This document shows, piece after piece, positions 16,153 to 23,846 of a DNA stretch of 64,000 nt. The first letter of the stretch is position 1. Every line of letters starts with the position of its first letter. A model generated the notes under the pieces. It was not told the origin of the DNA. It ran no database searches and saw only the letters and a program-made list of their open reading frames with translations. Source of the stretch: Streptomyces sp. NRRL S-244 (lineage in GTDB: Bacteria > Actinomycetota > Actinomycetes > Streptomycetales > Streptomycetaceae); the NCBI RefSeq assembly GCF_000717915.1, contig NZ_JOCX01000007.1, positions 124,001-188,000 of the forward strand. Direction: 5' to 3'. Both the position numbers and the translations under genes were made by a program.

Positions 16153-16887
16153 ATGTGCGGTCGATATGCCTCCAGCCGCGCCCCCGAAGACCTGGCCGGC
16201 CTGTTCGAGGCCCGCTGGGACCCCCGGGAGACGCTGGCACCGAGCTGGAACGTGGCCCCCACCGACGAGGTGTGGGCGGTCCTCGAACGCCCCGACCGCA
16301 CGACGGGGGAGGTGGAGCGCCGGCTGCGCACCCTGCGGTGGGGCCTTGTCCCCTCCTGGGCGAAGGATCCGAACGGCGGCGCCCGGATGATCAACGCGCG
16401 GGTGGAGACGGTGCACGAGAAGCCGGCCTACCGCCGCGCCTTCACCCGCCGCCGCTGCCTGCTGCCCGCCGACGGTTTCTACGAGTGGCAGTCCGTGGCC
16501 GCCACCGCCACGGCGAAGGCGTACAAGCAGCCGTACTTCATCACTCCGCAGGACGCCGGGGTGATGGCCATGGCCGGGCTGTACGAGTTCTGGCGCGACC
16601 CGGCCGTGACCGAGGAGGACGATCCGGCCGCCTGGCTCCTCACCACCACGATCATCACGACCGAGGCCACCGACGCGGCCGGCCGCATCCACCCCCGCAT
16701 GCCCCTGGCCGTGGCCGCGCAGGACCAGGACGCCTGGCTGGATCCCGCCCACGAGGACGTCCACGGCCTCCGGGCCCTGCTCCACACCCCGTCCGACGGT
16801 CACCTCGACGTACGGGCGGTGTCCACCGCGGTCAACAGCGTACGGAACAACGGCCCGGAGCTGCTCGAACCCCCGGCCGGCCGCTGA
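16153..16887 (+). CDS. SRAP/HMCES-family abasic-site protein (YedK-like)
   Basis: A 244-residue SOS-response-associated peptidase family protein that forms a covalent thiazolidine link to abasic sites in single-stranded DNA. Start choice matters: an upstream GTG (16144) would bury the catalytic residue, while ATG 16153 gives MCGRY, so that removal of Met exposes Cys2. The other active-site residues are visible: Asn81 in MINARVET, Glu111 in GFYEW and His180 in RIHPRMPL. Length fits the family, with an insertion rich in Ala/Thr/Lys after GFYEW. Convergent with the esterase gene 22 nt away. Confidence 0.95.
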   Translation: MCGRYASSRAPEDLAGLFEARWDPRETLAPSWNVAPTDEVWAVLERPDRTTGEVERRLRTLRWGLVPSWAKDPNGGARMINARVETVHEKPAYRRAFTRRRCLLPADGFYEWQSVAATATAKAYKQPYFITPQDAGVMAMAGLYEFWRDPAVTEEDDPAAWLLTTTIITTEATDAAGRIHPRMPLAVAAQDQDAWLDPAHEDVHGLRALLHTPSDGHLDVRAVSTAVNSVRNNGPELLEPPAGR

Positions 16888-16909
16888 GCGCGCGCCCGCG
16901 CCCGCCCGG

Positions 16910-17968
16910 TCAGGCGCCGATGGCCGCCATCAGCATCGGGAACGAGGACACCAGCTCGCGCTCCCAGTACGGCCACGCGTGGACGCCCTGGTACGAGCAC
17001 ACCGCCGCCGGAATACCGAGCTGGGCGAGTCGCAGCAGCAGATCCTGGTTCATGCCGTGGATGAGCGCTTCCACGCGCTCCGTGCCGTGGCGGAGCGGGT
17101 TCGTGCAGCGCGTCGGGCTCGCCGGCGGTTCGCCCCACTGCCAGCCCGTACCGGCGTCCGTGCCGTCGCCGTACGAGACGTAGAGCGCGGTACCGGTCAG
17201 CCCGGCGGCCTGATGGACCGGGTCGTTGCGCTCCCACACGCCGCGCTGGCGTACGTCCGCCGGGTCCAGGGTGTCGTACGGGAACCCCGGCTCGCCCCAG
17301 ATGCGCCGCCAGTCGGTGTGGCACGCGCCGCCTGCGCCCTTCACCAGGTCGGGTCCGGAGAGCCCGCCGTCGAGCGACAGGTGGAGCGTGCTGACCGCCC
17401 CGCTGTACGAGGCCACCGCGCGGAACATGCCGGGGTGCATCGCGGCGAGCTTCATCGCGCCGAGCCCGCCCATCGACAGCCCCGCGACGGCACGCACCGT
17501 ACCGGCGCGGTACCCGCTCTCCAGCAGCGGCCGCATCTCGTCGACCAGGTAGGTCTCCCAGGCCGGAGGGCCGCCGCTGCCGGTGTTGTACCAGTCGCTG
17601 TACCCGCTGCACGGGCTGGTCTGCGGCAGCACCACGAGGACGTCCCGGGGGGCGGCCAGCTCCTCGATGTGGGTGTTGGCGGTCCAGTCGGTGTGGTCCC
17701 CCGGTCCGCCGTGCAGCAGCCACAGGACGGGCCACGTACGGGTGGCGGTCTTGGACCAGGCCGGCGGCAGCAGCAGCCGCACCTTGACCGGCGCGTCGAT
17801 CTCGGGCGAGGAGACGGTGAGATCGAGCGTCCGGTCGTCGATCCGCTGCTCCTCGACCACCTGGGCCGGGTTGTCGGCCGCACGGGCGGACCCGGCCCCC
17901 GCCGGCTCCAGCAGGAGTACGAGCGCCGCCAGTACCGAGGCCGCGTGTCGCGTGATCCGATGGTGCAC
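16910..17968 (-). CDS. Secreted esterase (antigen-85/esterase-D-like alpha/beta hydrolase)
   Basis: A 352-residue protein with a Sec signal peptide (about residues 1-32, ending GAGSARAA). The catalytic domain has the oxyanion strand LWLLHGGPGDHTDW, the nucleophile elbow VAGLSMGGLGAM and a late catalytic His in IHGMNQD or GVHAWPYWERE. This places it with the antigen-85/S-formylglutathione-hydrolase-like esterases that Streptomyces secretes. The GTG start follows a repeated GGAAGGAAGGA. The anhydro-MurNAc kinase gene ends 56 nt upstream in the same direction, so co-transcription is possible. Confidence 0.9.
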   Translation of the reverse strand: MHHRITRHAASVLAALVLLLEPAGAGSARAADNPAQVVEEQRIDDRTLDLTVSSPEIDAPVKVRLLLPPAWSKTATRTWPVLWLLHGGPGDHTDWTANTHIEELAAPRDVLVVLPQTSPCSGYSDWYNTGSGGPPAWETYLVDEMRPLLESGYRAGTVRAVAGLSMGGLGAMKLAAMHPGMFRAVASYSGAVSTLHLSLDGGLSGPDLVKGAGGACHTDWRRIWGEPGFPYDTLDPADVRQRGVWERNDPVHQAAGLTGTALYVSYGDGTDAGTGWQWGEPPASPTRCTNPLRHGTERVEALIHGMNQDLLLRLAQLGIPAAVCSYQGVHAWPYWERELVSSFPMLMAAIGA

Positions 17969-18024
17969 GAGAACGTTCCTTCCTTCCGACGCGCTGTTCC
18001 CCGGCCGGTCCTTCCGGACGCCGG

Positions 18025-19284
18025 TCACCGGGCGGCCCGCGCGATGGCCGCCCCGCGTACGGTCAGGGCCTGCGGGGCGCGGCCCGGATGCGCGGGAAGG
18101 CGCAGTGGGCGGCTGCCCGGGGTGAGCGACCCGAGTAGGCGCGGCCCCGCGGCGCCCGTGCACCCCGGGGCATTGCCCGGGAGGCCGTGCAGGGTGAGGT
18201 ATCCGAGCACCGCGAAGGCGTAGGCCTCCTTCGCCTCCGCGGGCAGCCCCAGCTCCTGCGACCCGCGTACCGCCGTGCTGCCGGTACGGGCAGAACCACC
18301 GGTGCTGCCCGTACGGCCCGTGCCGGCCGTGTCGCCCGCCAGCTCTTCGCGGAGCATCGCCATCAGCGCGGGGTTCCGTACGCCGCCACCGGACACGAAC
18401 ACCTCGGTGGTTCCGAGCGGGCGCAGGGCGTCGGCCACCGTCCGGGCGGTCAGACGCGTGAGGGTGGCCACGAGGTCCTGCGGCCGGAGCTCGCCGAACC
18501 CCGCCAGCCGTGCCCGCAGGTAGCCCGCGTGGAACAGCTCCTTGCCCGTCGTCCGGGGAGCCGGCAGCCGGTAGTACGGCTCCCCGCACAGCAGCCGCTC
18601 CAGCAGCGCCTCGTGGACGCGCCCGGCGGCGGCGAGCGCGCCGTCCGCGTCGTACGCGAGCTTCCCGGCGCTCAGTTCACGGACCGCGGCGTCGATCAGC
18701 GCGTTGCCCGGGCCGGTGTCGAACGCCAAGGGACCGCCGCCCGCCGGCAGCACGGTGACGTTGGCGATCCCCCCGATGTTCAGGGCGGCGGGTACGCCGG
18801 GGCGCCCGCGCAGGAGCATCAGGTCGATCAGACTGACCAGGGGTGCGCCCTGCCCGCCCGCCGCCACGTCGCGCGGCCGGAACCCGGAGACGACCGGGCA
18901 GCCGCTGCGCTCCGCGATCCAGGCCGGTTCGCCGAGCTGGAGCGTGCCGTGCACCCGGCCGTCCTCGGCCCAGTGGTACACCGTCTGCCCGTGTGAGGCG
19001 ACCAACTCGGCGCGTCCCGCGCACAGTTCCCGGTCGGCGCGGGCGGCGACGGCCGCGAAGGCCTGCCCGATCCGGGTGTCGAGGCGGCAGACCTCGGCCA
19101 GGGTGGTCGCCGCGGGCGGCAGGGCGGCGGCGAGGGCCTGCCGTACGTCGGCCGGGTACGGCTCGCTGACCATGCCCAGCGGGACGAGGTGCAGCGCGCC
19201 GTCCTCGGCGGAGAGTTCGAGATCGGCGGCCGCGGCGTCGACGGCGTCGTACGAGGTCCCCGACATCAACCCGATCACCCTCAT
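18025..19284 (-). CDS. anmK: Anhydro-N-acetylmuramic acid kinase
   Basis: A 419-residue ASKHA-fold kinase that opens and phosphorylates 1,6-anhydro-MurNAc to MurNAc-6-phosphate in peptidoglycan recycling. Signatures: GLMSGTSYDAVDAA (residues 5-18), SHGQTVYHW, PALNIGGIANVT, FDTGPGN and VSGGGVRNPALM. A low-complexity Gly/Thr/Ser/Arg insertion (about residues 325-346) and a long tail after the last motif are atypical. The ATG overlaps the stop of the MFS gene (ATGA), so carrier and kinase are coupled; the carrier may import the kinase's substrate (inference). Confidence 0.95.
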   Translation of the reverse strand: MRVIGLMSGTSYDAVDAAAADLELSAEDGALHLVPLGMVSEPYPADVRQALAAALPPAATTLAEVCRLDTRIGQAFAAVAARADRELCAGRAELVASHGQTVYHWAEDGRVHGTLQLGEPAWIAERSGCPVVSGFRPRDVAAGGQGAPLVSLIDLMLLRGRPGVPAALNIGGIANVTVLPAGGGPLAFDTGPGNALIDAAVRELSAGKLAYDADGALAAAGRVHEALLERLLCGEPYYRLPAPRTTGKELFHAGYLRARLAGFGELRPQDLVATLTRLTARTVADALRPLGTTEVFVSGGGVRNPALMAMLREELAGDTAGTGRTGSTGGSARTGSTAVRGSQELGLPAEAKEAYAFAVLGYLTLHGLPGNAPGCTGAAGPRLLGSLTPGSRPLRLPAHPGRAPQALTVRGAAIARAAR

Positions 19285-20588
19285 CGCAGCGGCTCCCGGT
19301 GGTCGCGGCCGCGCAGGCCCAGCAGGGCGAAGCAGCTGAGGGCGCAGGCGCCGGCGGCGTAGTACGCGGGCACGGAGGTGTCTCCCGTCCGGGCGATCAG
19401 GGCGGTGATGACAAGCCCGGCGCAGCCGGAGAACACCGCGTTGGCGAGGGCGTAGGCCAGTCCGAGCCCGGTACAGCGCACCCGCCGCGGGAACATTTCG
19501 GCGAGCATGGCCGGCCCCGGTCCGGCCATCAGGCCGACCAGCGCACCCGCGAGCAGTACGGCCCCGGCCCTGAACCAGGGCGAGGCGCCGGGGGACTGGA
19601 GCACGTGGAGGAGGGGGAGGGCGAACACCACGACGCCGAGGGCCCCGCCCAGTATCACGGGGCGCCGGCCGATCCGGTCGCTGAGCGCCCCGGCGGGCAG
19701 GATCGAGGCGGCGAACCCGGCGTTGGCGAGGGCGGTGGCCAGCAGGGCCTCGCGCAGGGATGCGCCCAGGGTCGCCTGGAGGTACGACGGCAGGACGACG
19801 AGGAAGGTGTACCCGGCCGCGGACCAGCCCATGATCCGCCCGATGCCGAGGACGACGGCCCGCGCGAGCTCCCGGGGGCCGACGGGACGGGCGTCCGCCG
19901 CGGGAGCCGGTGGCGGCGGTGGCGCGGGCGGTTCCTCCAAGGCCGTACGCAGCCACAGCGCCACCGCACCCAGCGGCAGGGCCAGCAGGAACGGGATGCG
20001 CCAGCCCCACGCGTGCAGGGCTCCGGCGGGCAGCGCGCTCGCCAGGGCGGCGGCCGTACAGGCCCCCGTGAGCAGGCCGAGCGCGACGGTGAAGGACTGC
20101 CAGGCGCCGAAGAGGCCGCGGCGACCCACGGGCGCGTACTCCGTCATGAGGGCGACGGCCCCGCCGAACTCGCCACCCGCGGAGAGCCCTTGCAACACCC
20201 GCAGGAGGGTGAGCAGCCAGGGCGCGGCAGCGCCGATGGCGGCGCGGGTGGGCAGCAGCCCGATCGTCACGGTGGCGAGGGTCATGAGGCCGACGACCAC
20301 GATGAGGGTGGGCCGCCGCCCCAGCCGGTCGCCGAGCCGCCCGAACAGCACGGCGCCGACGGGCCGGAAGAAGAAGGCGAGGGCGAACGAGGCGTACGTG
20401 GCCACCAGCGCTTCGGCTCCGCTGCTCCCCTCGTGCCGGAAGAAGTTCGCGGCGATGACGGTGGCGAGGCTCCCGTAGACGCCGAACTCGTACCACTCGA
20501 CGAGATTGCCGACCGACCCGGCGAGCAGGGCCCGCCTGGTGGTGCTCGTGCGGACGGCCGCCGCGGGGCGCAGTGCGAGGGGTCTCAC
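19281..20588 (-). CDS. MFS transporter, metabolite:H+ symporter (MHS) family
   Basis: A 435-residue twelve-helix major-facilitator carrier. MHS features are LLAGSVGNLVEWYEFGVYG in helix 1, the loop 2-3 motif GRLGDRLGRRPTLI, and RVLQGLSAGGEFGGAVALM in helix 5. Known MHS members import citrate, proline/betaine, shikimate or related small acids. Its GTG start lies 3 nt from the upstream DUF4288 stop, and its stop overlaps the anmK start. The tight pairing with anmK makes anhydro-MurNAc or a related muropeptide sugar a candidate cargo, which would be new for this family. A Pro/Ala-rich loop lies near residue 220. Confidence 0.92.
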   Translation of the reverse strand: MRPLALRPAAAVRTSTTRRALLAGSVGNLVEWYEFGVYGSLATVIAANFFRHEGSSGAEALVATYASFALAFFFRPVGAVLFGRLGDRLGRRPTLIVVVGLMTLATVTIGLLPTRAAIGAAAPWLLTLLRVLQGLSAGGEFGGAVALMTEYAPVGRRGLFGAWQSFTVALGLLTGACTAAALASALPAGALHAWGWRIPFLLALPLGAVALWLRTALEEPPAPPPPPAPAADARPVGPRELARAVVLGIGRIMGWSAAGYTFLVVLPSYLQATLGASLREALLATALANAGFAASILPAGALSDRIGRRPVILGGALGVVVFALPLLHVLQSPGASPWFRAGAVLLAGALVGLMAGPGPAMLAEMFPRRVRCTGLGLAYALANAVFSGCAGLVITALIARTGDTSVPAYYAAGACALSCFALLGLRGRDHREPLR

Positions 20589-20590
20589 CG

Positions 20591-20929
20591 TCAGAGGTCC
20601 TCGCCCGAGAGGAGGGGCTCGAACGCCGTGTAGGCGGCGAGGTTCCGGAAGTGCCTCGTGTAGAGCTCCGTTCCGTCGCCCACGCGGTCGTCCGGTACCT
20701 CCGCGACGTCCACGAGCTGCCGGAACGTCCAGGTGATCAGCTCACCTTCCGCGTTGCGGTAGTCCGTCTCCATGCCTTCGCCGTGGGCCCGGGCCTTCTG
20801 CCTGGCCTCGTCCTCGTTCCGGGCGGCCAGCAGGACGAAGCTCTCCCGGTACAGGGGCGGTTGGCCGTCGGAGGCCGTCGAGGCCGAAGCCTCGGCGGCG
20901 CAGAGGAGGACGGCGACGTACGTCCTCAC
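20591..20929 (-). CDS. DUF4288 protein, candidate immunity partner
   Basis: A 112-residue cytoplasmic protein with the DUF4288 pattern: an N-terminal strand TYVAVLLCAAEAS, ESFVLLAARNEDEARQKA, then EGELITWTFRQLVDVAEVPD and DGTELYTRHF. The family recurs, as far as I recall, next to polymorphic-toxin genes and may act as immunity protein. Here the GTG start overlaps the TGA of a small secreted Cys-rich protein (GTGA), exactly the coupling expected for an effector/immunity pair. The MFS gene follows after 2 nt, so it shares the transcript. Function otherwise unknown. Confidence 0.8.
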   Translation of the reverse strand: MRTYVAVLLCAAEASASTASDGQPPLYRESFVLLAARNEDEARQKARAHGEGMETDYRNAEGELITWTFRQLVDVAEVPDDRVGDGTELYTRHFRNLAAYTAFEPLLSGEDL

Positions 20930-21225
20930 TTCCTGAACCGGTTGTCGTTCAGCAGCTTCCACGCCGTCTGGCAGGACTTGAGCCCGCAGCCCCGGATGTA
21001 CCCGAGGGAGTCCCCGTAGTGCTCCCCGGGGAACGCCTGCCGGATGGAACCCCTGCGGCACCGCGAGATGAAGTTGTTCGCGATCTCGCCCAGGTTCTCG
21101 CCGGCCACGCACGCGTCGGCCGGCCGCACCGGCACGGCACCGGCGGCCGTAGGCGCCCCGAACAGGACGGCGCACGCGAGGACGAGCGCGGCCGCACCAC
21201 GCGCCGGCTTCCCGTTGACTGCCAT
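20926..21225 (-). CDS. Small secreted four-cysteine protein resembling a polymorphic-toxin C-terminal domain
   Basis: A 99-residue protein with a Sec signal peptide (about residues 1-30, APTAAGA cleavage region) and a mature part of about 69 residues with four cysteines (39, 56, 80, 85). The mature region has RGSIRQAFPGEHYG, then GYIRG and a terminal WKLLNDNRFRK. This order (basic GSI.R.FP.E, small helix, KLLxDxRF) looks like the C-terminal tip of many polymorphic toxins from memory; no search was possible. It sits 2 nt after a lectin-like secreted protein and overlaps a DUF4288 gene. Confident as a gene, moderate on the toxin idea. Confidence 0.75.
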   Translation of the reverse strand: MAVNGKPARGAAALVLACAVLFGAPTAAGAVPVRPADACVAGENLGEIANNFISRCRRGSIRQAFPGEHYGDSLGYIRGCGLKSCQTAWKLLNDNRFRK

Positions 21226-21227
21226 GA

Positions 21228-21677
21228 TCAGCAGCCCGCGAGCTTCCCGTACGCGATCCAGACCTCGCCCTTGCCGTTGATGCTGACGTTGCCCGTCTTG
21301 TGCAGTCCGGTGTACTTCCCGCGGTACTTCCTGAGCTGCCCGAACTGCGATTCCAGGGAAAGGTAGGGGGAGTCGGGCTTCCAGTCGCCCGAGAACTCGG
21401 CGTACACCCCGTCGGTTCCGTCGGTGCCGCTCGCCCAGCAGGCCCGACTGCCCGAGTAGAGGACCAGGTTGCCGTCGTACTGCATCTCCAGGCGGTTGGC
21501 GCCGTGGCTGATGCACTGCCCGGGGATCAGCTTGTCGGTGAACGAGGTTCCGATGTTGCGGCATTGCGCCGCCCGCCCCGTCGCGGCGGAGACCTGCCCG
21601 GCCGGTACGGCTGCCGCCGCCAGCAGACTCACCACGGCGAACGCCAGTGCACGGGTCGTGTTCCCGACCGTCTTCAT
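21228..21677 (-). CDS. Secreted bulb-lectin (B_lectin, mannose-binding) domain protein
   Basis: A 149-residue protein with a signal peptide (residues 1-31, VSAATG). The mature domain carries the monocot-mannose-binding-lectin signature QYDGNLVLY (QxDxNxVxY, about residues 66-74) followed by SGSRACWASGT, where the Cys may pair with the one in ISHG. The single visible sugar pocket suggests binding to mannosyl or related glycans on cell surfaces; in lectin-like bacteriocins this domain targets competitor strains. GGAAGG precedes the ATG. It lies 2 nt upstream of the small secreted Cys protein and 22 nt downstream of the DUF5133 gene. Confidence 0.85.
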   Translation of the reverse strand: MKTVGNTTRALAFAVVSLLAAAAVPAGQVSAATGRAAQCRNIGTSFTDKLIPGQCISHGANRLEMQYDGNLVLYSGSRACWASGTDGTDGVYAEFSGDWKPDSPYLSLESQFGQLRKYRGKYTGLHKTGNVSINGKGEVWIAYGKLAGC

Positions 21678-21699
21678 GGACGTACCTTCCTACGCGTGA

Positions 21700-22260
21700 T
21701 CACTTCCCTTGGCGATCACGAAAGGTAGCAGCTCGACTACGGAAAGTCGCGCCCTGTGGCGCCTTGTTGACGCCTGTCGGGGCTGCGGTGGTGCCGAGCC
21801 ACTCGGTGCCGAGGAGGAGTTCGGCCGAGCGGAGTGCCGTGTAGGCGTTCCGTTGACCCATCAAGATGCACAGGGTGTACGTGGCGTCGTCGAGCTCATC
21901 GCGTACGGCCGGGTCGTGGGGCGCGGCCAGTGCGCGGCGGCGCAGGGCCCGGTGCCGCTTCAGCAGCTCGCCGATGGCCTGCGGGTCGGGGAGCAGTCGC
22001 GTGTACGGCGGGGTCACGGGCTCGGTGGCGGAGCGGGCCTCGTCCATCGCGTCCGCCAGGGCCCTGCCCAAAGGGGCCGGGGGCTTGCCGCCGCTTCCCA
22101 GCAGGAGCACGGCCTCGGCCGTCTCGCGGAGGCCCGTGCCGGCGGCCCAGGCCGTGTCTCCCAGGATCTGCCGCGCGGTGTCGGCGCCGCACGGCACCAT
22201 CGCCATCAGGACGGTGACGGCCCGCTCCGCGGCGGTGTGCTGGGGTGGTGTCTCGCTCAT
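21700..22260 (-). CDS. ANTAR-like/DUF5133 regulator-type protein
   Basis: A 186-residue cytoplasmic protein. The N-terminal 60 residues (ERAVTVLMAMVPCGADTARQ) resemble an ANTAR-type helical domain, which in other proteins binds RNA antiterminators. The second half matches the DUF5133 pattern YTRLLPDPQAIGELLKRHRAL and DDATYTLCILMGQRNAYTAL. It is the first gene of a minus-strand run reaching anmK or further, with 22 nt to the next start, and may regulate that run. Function unproven. Confidence 0.78.
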   Translation of the reverse strand: MSETPPQHTAAERAVTVLMAMVPCGADTARQILGDTAWAAGTGLRETAEAVLLLGSGGKPPAPLGRALADAMDEARSATEPVTPPYTRLLPDPQAIGELLKRHRALRRRALAAPHDPAVRDELDDATYTLCILMGQRNAYTALRSAELLLGTEWLGTTAAPTGVNKAPQGATFRSRAATFRDRQGK

Positions 22261-22387
22261 CCGCCTGATTCCTCATTCCTCCGGCTGCTGGTTCGGTTCG
22301 GGGTGTACGCCCCCGGTCGGCCCGGGTGGGGTGCGCCGTAGGCTGGCGGCAGGCAGCCCGCCGATTCCTCCCGGAAGGACGTACGCG

Positions 22388-22639
22388 ATGAGTGCGAAGG
22401 CCCGCAAACTGTTCGAGGCGCTCGATCTCAACCACGACGGCACCCTGACCCGGCTGGAAGTGATCACCGCCCTGCGGACGAAGGGCCCGACGCTGGCCGC
22501 CAACGGCGACCTGCCGTTCTGGGGTCTGGGGGATGTCGACGCCTCGTCCGCGCTCTTCGACGCCGCCGACAAGAACGGCGACAACGTGCTGACGTTCGAG
22601 GAGTTCGCCCGGGAGGTCGACCGCCGCTTCGGCTGGTAG
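22388..22639 (+). CDS. EF-hand calcium-binding protein (calerythrin-like, two hands)
   Basis: An 83-residue acidic protein with two canonical 12-residue EF loops: DLNHDGTLTRLE (residues 13-24) and DKNGDNVLTFEE (about 61-72). Position 1 Asp, 3 Asn, 5 Asp, 6 Gly and 12 Glu are all correct, so both should bind Ca2+. No signal peptide, so it is a cytosolic calcium buffer or sensor. The ATG at 22388 follows GGAAGGA. It stands alone between divergent and convergent neighbours; streptomycetes have several such proteins linked to development, but nothing here shows a partner. Confidence 0.93.
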   Translation: MSAKARKLFEALDLNHDGTLTRLEVITALRTKGPTLAANGDLPFWGLGDVDASSALFDAADKNGDNVLTFEEFAREVDRRFGW

Positions 22640-22658
22640 CCGCTCCGCCGCCGAGCGG
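22640..22658 (+). terminator. Small hairpin after the EF-hand gene
   Basis: CCGCTC, 7-nt loop, GAGCGG directly after the stop codon. It could end transcription between this gene and the convergent DoxX gene. Weak. Confidence 0.35.
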
Positions 22659-22659
22659 C

Positions 22660-22683
22660 GCATCGACGCATCGACGCATCGAC
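22660..22683. repeat. Octamer tandem repeat, three copies
   Basis: GCATCGAC occurs three times without interruption between the convergent EF-hand and DoxX genes. Confidence 0.85.
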
Positions 22684-22691
22684 GACGGAGG

Positions 22692-23240
22692 CTAGGCCGT
22701 CCGGCTGTCGGTGTCCGGGCCGGACGCCTCGGCGGCGGCGAGCGTCGCGGCCCGGCGGCTCAGTACGACGGTGGCCGCGGCCGCGCTGAGCGCGAAGGCC
22801 ATCACCACCGTGGCCGGCCGGTCCAGCCGGTGCCGGGTGGCATGGTCGAGCGAGAAGCGGCCGGGCCCCGACAGGCCCAGGCAGGCCGCCACGAAGCCGA
22901 GGAAGGCCGGGTACTCGAAGCCGCCGCCCTGGGCGAAGAACCCGGCGGGCGCGTGCACGGCGGCGGCGCCGGCCATGGCGCCCGCGGCGGCCGCGCCGGC
23001 CGCCGGAGTCGCCAGCCCCAGCGCGAGCAGCGCCCCGCCACCCGCTTCGCCGAGCCCGGCCGCGATCGCGCTCTCCCGGCCCGGGAGGAACCCCATGTGT
23101 TCCATGCCCCGGGCCGTTCCCTCGATACCGGCCCCGCCGAACCATCCGAAGAGCTTCTGCGACCCGTGTGCGAGCAGCACGCCGCCCGCGCCCAGGCGCA
23201 GGGCGAGCAGTCCGAGATCCTTGCGATGCGTGAGCGGCAT
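22692..23240 (-). CDS. DoxX family membrane protein
   Basis: A 182-residue protein of four membrane helices with the DoxX features LLALRLGAGGVLLAHGSQKLFGWFGG at the N terminus and AGLGEAGGGALLALGLATP in helix 2. Members are linked to membrane redox stress (in Mycobacterium DoxX joins SseA and SodA) or thiosulfate oxidation. The helices end near residue 160, followed by a hydrophilic tail. The ATG at 23240 follows GAAGGG. Monocistronic by spacing. Confidence 0.9.
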   Translation of the reverse strand: MPLTHRKDLGLLALRLGAGGVLLAHGSQKLFGWFGGAGIEGTARGMEHMGFLPGRESAIAAGLGEAGGGALLALGLATPAAGAAAAGAMAGAAAVHAPAGFFAQGGGFEYPAFLGFVAACLGLSGPGRFSLDHATRHRLDRPATVVMAFALSAAAATVVLSRRAATLAAAEASGPDTDSRTA

Positions 23241-23338
23241 GAGGACGGGCCCTTCCTGAGGGGTTGCGTGTCACCTGGCCTCAAGCTTCACGCGGGCACC
23301 CGCCGCGCGCACGCGCTGTACCGCGCCCGGGTGCCGGA

Positions 23339-23623
23339 TCAGCCGTCGTCCATGGCGGCATCGCAGGAAGGGCACACGAGGCCCTGCTCCTCCGGCGGGT
23401 ACCACCGCGAGCCGGGCTCCCCGGACGGGGTCCGCGCCGCCGCTCGCATCGCGAACGTGTCCCTGCCGCACAGTGTTCGCGGGCCCGGCTCGGTGGTGGT
23501 ACCCGGGGCCGCGGGGGCGGCATGGACCTGGCGTACGGCAGCCCCGGCGCCGGGGGCCGGCCCGCCCGCCGTGTGGCTCGGCGCCGCCGTCTCGAGTTCG
23601 TGCACCACGATGATCCCGCTCAT
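23339..23623 (-). CDS. Small hypothetical protein with C-terminal CxxC
   Basis: A 94-residue soluble protein. A low-complexity Ala/Pro middle separates an N-terminal strand (SGIIVVHELE) from a conserved-looking end with LCGRDTFAM, WYPPEEQGLVCPSC and a final acidic DDG. The CxxC plus an upstream Cys could form a small metal site. GGAG lies 4 nt before the ATG. I recognise no named family; the well-ordered C terminus argues that it is real. Confidence 0.6.
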   Translation of the reverse strand: MSGIIVVHELETAAPSHTAGGPAPGAGAAVRQVHAAPAAPGTTTEPGPRTLCGRDTFAMRAAARTPSGEPGSRWYPPEEQGLVCPSCDAAMDDG

Positions 23624-23686
23624 ACTCCGACGTTAGGCGCCCCTCCGGCAGCCCGCTCCTTCGCGCCGGTGCGGCGGTGTGTGGGC

Positions 23687-23717
23687 CGGTTGGCCCCGCC
23701 CGGAGCGGGGCCAACCG
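23687..23717. repeat. 13-bp perfect hairpin in a divergent intergenic region
   Basis: CGGTTGGCCCCGC, loop CCGGA, GCGGGGCCAACCG. It looks like a terminator but lies between two genes that start away from each other, 130 nt before the RTX-like gene. It could insulate or regulate. Confidence 0.6.
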
Positions 23718-23732
23718 AGCGTAAGGCATACA

Positions 23733-23747
23733 AAATGCTATGCATTT
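23733..23747. promoter_or_regulatory. AT-rich palindrome upstream of the RTX-like gene
   Basis: AAATGC TAT GCATTT, 6-bp perfect arms in an unusually AT-rich patch that runs to about 23775 and should contain the promoter (TTGATT at 23746 is a possible -35). A candidate operator for an unknown regulator. Confidence 0.4.
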
Positions 23748-23846
23748 GATTGCTTTCGAGGCATTCGCGCCATACGTTCCCCACGGATTCGAGCCTGGTT
23801 CCCTGGACAGCCGGAACGGCTGTGCGCACTCCGACCGGAGGTCTGT

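Noticed and set aside
20926..21564. Longer start for the small secreted Cys protein (back to 21564)
   Set aside because: The extra 113 codons lie inside the lectin gene in another frame, while ATG 21225 begins a clean signal peptide 2 nt after the lectin stop.
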